Of a stretch of DNA of 5,164 nt, positions 1-4,447 are shown piece by piece (position 1 is the stretch's first letter; the number at the start of each line of letters is the position of its first letter). Both the position numbers and the translations under genes were made by a program. Below the pieces are notes generated by a model. That model was not told the DNA's origin, did no database searches, and saw only the letters and a list, made by a program, of their open reading frames with translations. The DNA lies in assembly GCA_949298505.1 (NCBI GenBank), contig CASFWW010000001.1, forward strand, positions 1 to 5,164, read 5' to 3'. This DNA is from Ornithoclostridium sp949298505. Its GTDB lineage: Bacteria > Bacillota > Clostridia > Christensenellales > UBA3700.

Positions 1-63
1 GGTGAAATAATATTGAAATCGCTTTCAAGCGGACAAGTTATCGCAAAAGAGGAGATAATATGA
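1..63 (+). CDS. C-terminal tail of an unidentified upstream protein (partial)
   Basis: Reading frame 1 is open from the window edge and encodes 20 residues ending in ...SGQVIAKEEII before a TGA at 61-63. That stop overlaps the ATG of the hydrogenase (60-62) as ATGA, the usual sign of translational coupling in an operon. The ribosome site of the hydrogenase (AGAGGAG, 48-54) lies inside this tail. Too little protein is visible to name a family. The alternative is that this is non-coding leader that happens to be open for 20 codons; the exact ATGA overlap is the main argument against that. Confidence 0.5.
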   Translation, partial: GEIILKSLSSGQVIAKEEII

Positions 64-1505
64 AAATTTTCGATACCAAAGTTCAGGAACTCAAGTATGA
101 GGTTCTCAAAGCCGTGATAAAGGCGGCAGATCAGGGGGATATGAGCAATATATATCTGGACATCCCCAAGCAGATATCGCCCGGGCCAAAGCCTACGATG
201 AGATGTTGTATATATAAAGAAAGGGCGATCGTTCAGGAGAGGATCAAAATGGCTCTCGGAGGAGACAAATCCAATCCCAACAGCGTTGAGGTCATCGACG
301 CCGCCTGCGACGCTTGCCCCATCGAGGGTATGTATATCACCCCCGCGTGCAGAGGCTGTATTTCGCATAAATGTCAGCAGGCATGCCCCAAGAACGCTAT
401 CACGATCGTTGACAACCGTCCCGTTATCGACAAGGACAAATGCGTGGAGTGCGGCAGATGCGCGAAAGCCTGCCCGTACAGCGCGATCATAGAGCAACGT
501 CGTCCGTGCGTCAGAAGCTGCAAAGTGGGCGCTATTTCAATGGACGAAAACAAAAAAGCCAAGATCAACAACGACAAGTGCATATCGTGCGGAGCGTGCG
601 TATATCAGTGTCCGTTCGGCGCGATAGTCGACAAATCTCTGATCATGGACGTGCTCGACATCCTCAAAAAGTCTGAAAACAATACTAAATATCACGTATA
701 TGCGGTCATCGCACCTGCGCTTGCCAGTCAGTTCACCGGCGTTCCTATGGCGAAGGTCGCCAGTGGTATAAAGAAACTGGGCTTTTACGATATAGCTGAG
801 GCGGCGCTCGGCGCTGATATCACCCTTTATCACGAGGCGAAAGAACTCAAGGAACGCGGGATCCTCACCACGTCGTGCTGCCCGTCGTTCGTGATGTTCA
901 TTGAAAAGAATTTCCCGGAACTGGTGAAATACGTCTCAAGTTCTGTTTCTCCGATGATAGAAACGGCTATGCTGATCAAGCGCAACGACCCCACCGCGAA
1001 ATGCGTTTTCATAGGTCCTTGCACGAGCAAGAAACTCGAATACAGACTGCCCAAGACAAAGGGCGCTATCGACTGCGTGATGTCTTTTGAAGAACTTCAG
1101 GCGTTCTTCGACGCACGAGACATCGAACTTCTCAAACTCGAGGATTGCCCGGTTGACGAAGCTTCGTATTACGGCAGGATCTTCGCAAAATCAGGCGGCA
1201 TCACCCAGGGCGTTGTCAATGTCGCAAAGTCGATGGGTCTTGAAGACGTCAGACCGATCGCAATGAACGGCATTGAAGAGTGCAGGATCAATCTGCTCAA
1301 ACTCAAGCTGGGAAGGGCGGCTGAAAACTTCTTTGAGGGCATGGCTTGCGACGGCGGCTGTCTCAACGGCGCGCTCATCCTTCATCACGAGCAGAAAAAC
1401 GTCGTCGAGATCGATAAGTTCGGCAACGCGGCAAGTCACAAGGATATTTCTTCAAGCGTCGCGAAATACGAAGAGAGCCTTAAAAACGAAGCAAAACAAT
1501 CCTGA
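60..1505 (+). CDS. [FeFe] hydrogenase, group B type, with ferredoxin-like Fe-S domains
   Basis: A 481-residue cytoplasmic iron-sulfur enzyme expected to interconvert protons and H2 with a ferredoxin-type partner. Residues 1-80 are the helical N-terminus seen in group B enzymes. Cysteines 97/100/105/109, 128/131/134/138, 150/154 and 174/177/180/184 form ferredoxin-like [4Fe-4S] motifs; the first has a four-residue gap (CxxCx4CxxxCP). The H-cluster domain follows from about 212. It has L1 TSCCPSF (C273 proton-relay position, C274 ligand), L2 FIGPCTSKK (C321, K324) and L3 MACDGGC (C430, C434). Compared with group A enzymes such as CpI, L1 has Phe for Trp, L2 has Gly319 where CpI has Met353, and L3 lacks the GGGQP tail. 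These are group B traits. All cluster ligands are present, so it looks functional. The maturases HydE, HydF and HydG are not in the window. The start is fixed by AGAGGAG five bases upstream. The physiological role of group B enzymes is poorly settled, so no symbol is given. Confidence 0.93.
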   Translation: MKIFDTKVQELKYEVLKAVIKAADQGDMSNIYLDIPKQISPGPKPTMRCCIYKERAIVQERIKMALGGDKSNPNSVEVIDAACDACPIEGMYITPACRGCISHKCQQACPKNAITIVDNRPVIDKDKCVECGRCAKACPYSAIIEQRRPCVRSCKVGAISMDENKKAKINNDKCISCGACVYQCPFGAIVDKSLIMDVLDILKKSENNTKYHVYAVIAPALASQFTGVPMAKVASGIKKLGFYDIAEAALGADITLYHEAKELKERGILTTSCCPSFVMFIEKNFPELVKYVSSSVSPMIETAMLIKRNDPTAKCVFIGPCTSKKLEYRLPKTKGAIDCVMSFEELQAFFDARDIELLKLEDCPVDEASYYGRIFAKSGGITQGVVNVAKSMGLEDVRPIAMNGIEECRINLLKLKLGRAAENFFEGMACDGGCLNGALILHHEQKNVVEIDKFGNAASHKDISSSVAKYEESLKNEAKQS

Positions 1506-1522
1506 CAGCACAGATATCAATC

Positions 1523-1550
1523 ATCCGCCCCGTACCGGGGCGGGTTTTTT
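1523..1550 (+). terminator. Rho-independent terminator of the hydrogenase gene
   Basis: A perfect 8-bp GC-only stem (CCGCCCCG, 1525-1532, with CGGGGCGG, 1536-1543) closes a TAC loop and is followed by G and six T. One wobble pair and one A-T pair extend it at the base. It starts about 20 bases after the hydrogenase stop and should insulate the TIR unit from read-through. Confidence 0.92.
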
Positions 1551-1639
1551 ATGCCCGAAGACGCGACCTTACCGCCGGAAAGGCAGTGAAACGCAAGGTT
1601 TGCGCGGCGCTGTCGAATTATTGCGGTATGCGTCGGAAA

Positions 1640-1668
1640 TTGACAAAATTCAGTTATAACGCTATAAT
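1640..1668 (+). promoter_or_regulatory. Consensus sigma-A promoter for the TIR-methyltransferase/GNAT unit
   Basis: TTGACA (1640-1645) and TATAAT (1663-1668) both match the vegetative consensus exactly, with the ideal 17-base spacer. Transcription should begin near 1675, leaving a leader of under 20 bases before the ATG at 1693. The short dyad AGTTA (1652-1656) / TAACT (1670-1674) straddles the -10 box and could be an operator, though it may be chance. The preceding stretch, 1551-1639, holds no gene that I can support. Confidence 0.88.
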
Positions 1669-1692
1669 GTAACTATAAGCGGGGATATTTTT

Positions 1693-3084
1693 ATGGATTA
1701 CAACGTTTTCATATGCTACCGGGGCGACAAAGGCGGCGTGCTTGCCTCCAACATTTATTCTGACCTCTGTCTCTATACTAACAACAAACTCAAAGTGTTT
1801 TTTGCGCCGAGGTGCGTTCCGCACGGCGACAATTTCAAAGACGCGTGTCTTGAGACCGCGGGCAAAGTTCAGCTGATGATACTCATTTTGTCAAAAGGGT
1901 TTTTCGACAAGTGCGGAGAACCGGACGACATCGTTTTCGGGGAATTGAAATCCGCGCTGGCGAACGATGAGATAAAGTTTCTGCCAATAATAATGCCCGA
2001 TTTCGATTTCAAGGACGTGGAACTGTCTCAATGGTTCGACGAGACAGAAGTGGACAGGATAAAGCATATCAGCGCGATCAAATTCACTGACGTCTATTCG
2101 TTCAGCTCCGTGGATATGCTGATCCCCATTCTCAGAGACAAAGTGGGCGAATTCAATTATATAGACGCGATCTCTGGCGCAATGCCGAAAGAGGAAGCGA
2201 AAAAACGCATGCATATCAGCGCCGAAGGTAAGGAAAATTTCTTCAGTGACGAAAATAAGACTGAAAGGAACAGACTCAAAGCGCAGCAGGAACTTTTGAT
2301 GAAGTTCGATATGCCGGTGTACGAAAAATGCCTTGAAGGGAAAGAGGACCTCTGCGTGCTCGATCTGGGATGCGGCAACGGCACAGCTCTGATGAACAGG
2401 CTGGGCAACAGAAAAGAAGTGAGCACGATCATAGGGATTGAGTACGACCGCGCGGCAACGGACGCCGCGAACGAAAAATACGGCGGCGGAAAAGCGAAAT
2501 TCTACTGCTTAGACGTTGAAGGAGACGGATTCAGGGAAAAGCTTGAGGAAATAATGGAAGAAAACGGGATAGACAAATTCGATTTCGTCAACCTTCTCGC
2601 GGTAATGTCTCATTTCAAGTCTCCATTCAAAGTGCTGAGGACGGTAAAGGCGTGTTGCAGAAAGGGCGCGCAGATTTTCATACGCAACATCGACGACGGG
2701 CTGAATATATGCTATCCTGACGACGAGAAGAAATTCGAACGCGCGCTGTCGCTTCTCGCCAAGTGCGATACGACGGGTTACAGATATTCCGGCAGAGAAC
2801 TTTATACGTTGCTTAAACGCAGCGGATATAAGGATATTACGCTTGAAAAAGCGGGGCTTTCGTCCGTTCCGATGGACTATGACGAAAAATCCGCGTTTTT
2901 CGACGTGATATTCAAGTTTGTGAAACAAGGGATTGTCCGGGCGGCGGAAAAGCACCCCGGAGACGTTCAGCTCAGTGCGGATAGCCGCTGGCTGGCAGAG
3001 GTGTACGACGACCTTGAAGAGGAGTTTTTATCTGACGAATTCTTCATTCTGTTCGGATTCGTTCTGTATACGGCAAAGGTGTGA
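1693..3084 (+). CDS. TIR domain-SAM methyltransferase fusion protein
   Basis: A 463-residue soluble protein with no signal peptide or membrane segment. Residues 1 to about 155 are a TIR domain: FICYRGD (6-12), the BB-loop region FFAPRCVPHGDNF (36-48), the hydrophobic strand and LSKGFFDKC (66-74), and DDIVFGELKSAL (78-89), in which E84 sits where TIR NADases carry their catalytic glutamate. The usual WxxxE tryptophan is replaced by I80. A charged linker (about 156-195) leads to a class I Rossmann methyltransferase: motif I VLDLGCGNGT (222-231), the ribose-binding acidic residue E250 in GIEYD, D274 after the third strand, a motif IV region LLAVMSHF (301-308) and GAQIFIRNIDD (325-335). There is no NPPY or PC motif, so DNA methylation is unlikely; a small-molecule or protein substrate is more plausible. 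TIR domains of this kind are known to cleave NAD+, but activity here is inferred. The gene follows a consensus promoter with a modest GGGGAT ribosome site (1681-1686) and is followed after 4 bases by a GNAT gene. Confidence 0.88.
   Translation: MDYNVFICYRGDKGGVLASNIYSDLCLYTNNKLKVFFAPRCVPHGDNFKDACLETAGKVQLMILILSKGFFDKCGEPDDIVFGELKSALANDEIKFLPIIMPDFDFKDVELSQWFDETEVDRIKHISAIKFTDVYSFSSVDMLIPILRDKVGEFNYIDAISGAMPKEEAKKRMHISAEGKENFFSDENKTERNRLKAQQELLMKFDMPVYEKCLEGKEDLCVLDLGCGNGTALMNRLGNRKEVSTIIGIEYDRAATDAANEKYGGGKAKFYCLDVEGDGFREKLEEIMEENGIDKFDFVNLLAVMSHFKSPFKVLRTVKACCRKGAQIFIRNIDDGLNICYPDDEKKFERALSLLAKCDTTGYRYSGRELYTLLKRSGYKDITLEKAGLSSVPMDYDEKSAFFDVIFKFVKQGIVRAAEKHPGDVQLSADSRWLAEVYDDLEEEFLSDEFFILFGFVLYTAKV
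3075..3081 (+). promoter_or_regulatory. Ribosome binding site that sets the GNAT start
   Basis: AAAGGTG lies seven bases before the ATG at 3089 and inside the last codons of the preceding gene. It favours this start over an upstream in-frame ATG at 2933, whose 52 extra residues would overlap the methyltransferase and look nothing like a GNAT N-terminus. Confidence 0.75.
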
Positions 3085-3088
3085 AATT

Positions 3089-3607
3089 ATGGAAAATACA
3101 AAAGAGATAACTTTGAAAAAACTGGAAAAAGACAGCATACCGCTTCTCCTCGAAATACAGGAAGAAGCGTTCAGGGTGCTGGACGACCCCGATCTGCTGC
3201 GCCGCAATACTTACGAAACGTTTGAAGTCTGTTTCAACGAGAAATCACTTGTGCTTGCCGTTTACGTGGGCGGGGAGATCGCCGGTTTCGGAATATTGTA
3301 CGCGGCGGGGAAAGACAAGGAAAATCTTGCGTATTCTCTCGACGGATGCGACGACGTGGAGAATTACGCCAACGTGAAACTCACCATAGTGAGACCGGCG
3401 TTCAGAGGGCTGGGACTTCAGAGGCTTCTGATAGACAAACTCTGCGAATACGCGGCGGCGGAAGGATTTCTGGGTGTGCTTTCCACGGTGTCGCCCAAGA
3501 ACAACTTCAGCTCGAACAACCTTTCAAAATGCGGCTTCGAAGCAGTGAAAACTCTGGTCAAATACGGAGGGATGTCGAGGATCCTGTTTTATAAAAAACT
3601 CAACTGA
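3089..3607 (+). CDS. GNAT family N-acetyltransferase
   Basis: A 172-residue single-domain protein of normal GNAT length, predicted to move an acetyl group from acetyl-CoA to an amine on an unknown acceptor. The N-terminal strand and helices (ITLKKLEKDSIPLLLEIQEEAF) are typical. Strands at 55-72 (LVLAVYVGGEIAGFGILY) lead to motif A, VRPAFRGLGLQRLL (101-114), where RGLGLQ is the pyrophosphate-binding loop. The last glycine of the usual RGxGxG is Gln111, a variant common in this superfamily. VSPKNNFSSNNLSKCGF (134-150) is the motif B region, and the domain ends in a strand near ILFYKKLN. It begins 4 bases after the TIR-methyltransferase stop with its ribosome site inside that gene, and the two share one promoter and one terminator, so they are almost certainly co-expressed. 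It might modify the same substrate as the methyltransferase, a small molecule, or the partner protein; nothing in the sequence decides this. Confidence 0.9.
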   Translation: MENTKEITLKKLEKDSIPLLLEIQEEAFRVLDDPDLLRRNTYETFEVCFNEKSLVLAVYVGGEIAGFGILYAAGKDKENLAYSLDGCDDVENYANVKLTIVRPAFRGLGLQRLLIDKLCEYAAAEGFLGVLSTVSPKNNFSSNNLSKCGFEAVKTLVKYGGMSRILFYKKLN

Positions 3608-3621
3608 ACGAACGTTGCAAG

Positions 3622-3650
3622 AAAAAGGAGACCGCGCGGTCTCCTTTTTT
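3622..3650. terminator. Bidirectional terminator between convergent genes
   Basis: A perfect palindrome: five A plus GGAGACC (3622-3633), loop GCGC, then GGTCTCC plus T-run (3638-3650). The A-tract on one side and T-tract on the other let it end transcription both from the TIR/GNAT unit on the plus strand and from the zinc-ribbon gene on the minus strand, whose stop is at 3654-3656. Confidence 0.9.
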
Positions 3651-3653
3651 GTT

Positions 3654-4030
3654 TTAATATCTGTGTGAAGCGATCTTTTCTTTTTTGGATATTATGCGTT
3701 TTGTATGGCACTCAGGGCATTCGTACTCGTATTCAATGTGTTCGTACAGAGTGGACGAGGTGTCGGTGTGAGACGTTTCAAAATCTCCGGTTTCATGGTA
3801 TCTGCCTGTGCTGACGAGTTCCGCGCCGCAGTTTGTGCAGTAATATTTGATTTTTCTGAACGTGATAAAAGATATCACGACGGATATAAGTCCGACGATT
3901 ATCAGAGCCGATCCTGCGCTGAAACCGCCGCTCCACAATGCCAATCCCCCGAGGACCAGTCCGGCGCCAAGTAAAATGTTACGATCGTCAGAATGATCTT
4001 TTTCTTGCGTTTGTTGCTTTTCTTTTCCAT
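3654..4030 (-). CDS. Zinc-ribbon membrane protein, apparently frameshifted
   Basis: Two overlapping minus-strand frames together make one sensible protein. The first starts at ATG 4030-4028 after AAAGGAG (4044-4038) and reads MEKKSNKRKKKIILTIV before leaving frame and stopping at 3904-3902, for 42 residues. The second, open to a TAA at 3656-3654, reads LLGAGLVLGGLALWSGG, a second hydrophobic helix (ALIIVGLISVVISFITF), and a zinc ribbon with CTNCG and CPECH. Adding one T to the T4 run in the coding strand (+ strand AAAA at 3973-3976) joins them into about 125 residues with a lysine-rich N-terminus, two membrane helices and a C-terminal CxxC...CxxC domain. The TTG at 3944-3942 could start a shorter 96-residue form, but it lacks a good ribosome site and cuts the first helix. 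The function is unknown; no family is recognised beyond the zinc ribbon. It is either a real one-base deletion, a sequencing or assembly slip in a homopolymer, or, less likely, programmed -1 frameshifting. Confidence 0.65.
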
Positions 4031-4037
4031 AGTTACA

Positions 4038-4044
4038 CTCCTTT
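4038..4044 (-). promoter_or_regulatory. Ribosome binding site for the 4030 start on the minus strand
   Basis: On the minus strand AAAGGAG stands seven bases before ATG 4030-4028. This strong, well-spaced site is the best evidence that translation of the zinc-ribbon gene begins there and that the downstream frame has been split from its N-terminus. Confidence 0.75.
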
Positions 4045-4058
4045 TGTTTATTGAACTT

Positions 4059-4087
4059 ATTTTATATAGAATATTTTATTATATCAA
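4059..4087 (-). promoter_or_regulatory. Sigma-A promoter of the zinc-ribbon gene
   Basis: On the minus strand TTGATA (4087-4082) and TAAAAT (4064-4059) are 17 bases apart, each one mismatch from consensus. Transcription would begin near 4053, leaving a leader of about 22 bases that carries the AAAGGAG site. The -10 box abuts and overlaps the second palindrome-like site at 4065-4080. Confidence 0.6.
4065..4080. promoter_or_regulatory. Possible second operator, imperfect copy of the 4094 palindrome
   Basis: TATAGAATATTTTATT keeps the left arm TATAGAA of the perfect palindrome at 4094-4109 and a degenerate right arm. The two copies start 29 bases apart, close to whole helical turns. This copy fills the spacer of the minus-strand promoter, so a bound repressor would block the zinc-ribbon gene. 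In such AT-rich DNA some resemblance may be chance. Confidence 0.4.
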
Positions 4088-4093
4088 GAATTA

Positions 4094-4109
4094 TATAGAA
4101 AATTCTATA
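4094..4109. promoter_or_regulatory. Palindromic operator candidate in the divergent intergenic region
   Basis: TATAGAAAATTCTATA is a perfect 16-base dyad lying between two divergent promoters, just upstream of both -35 boxes. XRE-type repressors bind dyads of this size as dimers and commonly regulate their own gene and a divergent neighbour. The XRE gene at 4149 is therefore the natural candidate ligand. Binding is inferred. Confidence 0.5.
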
Positions 4110-4114
4110 ATTTA

Positions 4115-4142
4115 ATGAAACGTCGTATTTAAACCATATAAT
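4115..4142 (+). promoter_or_regulatory. Promoter of the XRE gene, predicting a leaderless transcript
   Basis: A perfect -10 box TATAAT (4137-4142) is preceded, after 16 bases, by the weak -35 ATGAAA (4115-4120). The ATG lies only six bases after the -10 box, so the start codon would coincide with the first transcribed base. No ribosome binding site exists between the -10 box and the ATG. Confidence 0.6.
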
Positions 4143-4148
4143 AAAAAT

Positions 4149-4370
4149 ATGAATACCGACAAAGAAAAGACTTTTTCTGAAATTTTATCCGCTTTGATGA
4201 AAGAGCGGAAATATACGCAGACAAAACTTGCCGAACTTATGGATATAAAACAAAGCCAGATCTCGGAGTGGTTGAGCGGCAAGGCGAAACCGGGATATGA
4301 CAACCTCAGGAAGCTTGCACAGGTTTTCGAGGTGTCAGCCGACTATCTTCTGATGCTGACAGATTATTGA
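4149..4370 (+). CDS. XRE-family helix-turn-helix transcriptional regulator
   Basis: A 73-residue protein that is essentially one five-helix XRE (Cro/C1-type) DNA-binding domain. Helix 1 is FSEILSALMKERK (9-21). The helix-turn-helix comprises TKLAELMD (25-32) and the recognition helix QSQISEWLSGK (35-45). Helices 4 and 5 are YDNLRKLAQVF (50-60) and SADYLLML (63-70). There is no sensor, peptidase or dimerisation extension, so it resembles small phage- or plasmid-type repressors. The ATG at 4149 is the only start that keeps helix 1 complete; it has no ribosome site and probably begins a leaderless message. Palindromes 40-85 bases upstream suggest autoregulation and control of the divergent zinc-ribbon gene. 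A hairpin terminator follows directly, so it appears monocistronic. Its regulon beyond this region cannot be read from the sequence. Confidence 0.9.
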   Translation: MNTDKEKTFSEILSALMKERKYTQTKLAELMDIKQSQISEWLSGKAKPGYDNLRKLAQVFEVSADYLLMLTDY

Positions 4371-4371
4371 C

Positions 4372-4398
4372 AATATGACCTTGCGGGGTCATATTTTT
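4372..4398 (+). terminator. Rho-independent terminator of the XRE gene
   Basis: A perfect 9-bp stem, AATATGACC (4372-4380) with GGTCATATT (4387-4395), closes a 6-base loop and runs into a T tract. It starts one base after the XRE stop codon. Its 3' arm also contains the probable -35 element of the spoIVA promoter. Confidence 0.85.
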
Positions 4399-4417
4399 CG
4401 TTTTCTCTCCATAACTT
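4391..4417 (+). promoter_or_regulatory. Probable sigma-E promoter of spoIVA
   Basis: ATATT (4391-4395) and CATAACTT (4410-4417), 14 bases apart, resemble the mother-cell sigma-E pattern (ATATT-like -35, CATACAnT -10). In Bacillus subtilis spoIVA is transcribed by sigma-E, so this is the expected control. Transcription would begin near 4424, about 24 bases before the ATG. Confidence 0.55.
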
Positions 4418-4447
4418 ATAAAAGAACAAACCTTTTGGAGGGAATTT

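Noticed and set aside
1592..1604. Small hairpin CGCAA-GGT-TTGCG in the gap before the TIR promoter
   Set aside because: A 5-bp stem is short, has no T tract and lies upstream of the predicted transcript, so it is probably chance.
1273..1659. A 128-codon plus-strand open frame running from inside the hydrogenase past its terminator
   Set aside because: It is a +1 shadow of the hydrogenase, reads through the terminator hairpin, has low-complexity composition and no ribosome site.
2933..3088. An N-terminal extension of the GNAT gene
   Set aside because: The extra 52 residues lie out of frame over the methyltransferase and resemble no GNAT; the ATG at 3089 has a well-placed AAAGGTG.
1693..3607. 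Thoeris or a restriction-modification system
   Set aside because: No ThsA-like SIR2/SLOG protein, no nuclease and no DNA-methylase motif IV are present; only a TIR domain and a small-molecule-type methyltransferase are seen.
3705..3974. A plus-strand open frame opposite the zinc-ribbon gene
   Set aside because: The minus strand carries the CxxC zinc-ribbon pairs, hydrophobic helices and a strong ribosome site; the plus frame has none of these and faces the wrong way relative to the terminator.
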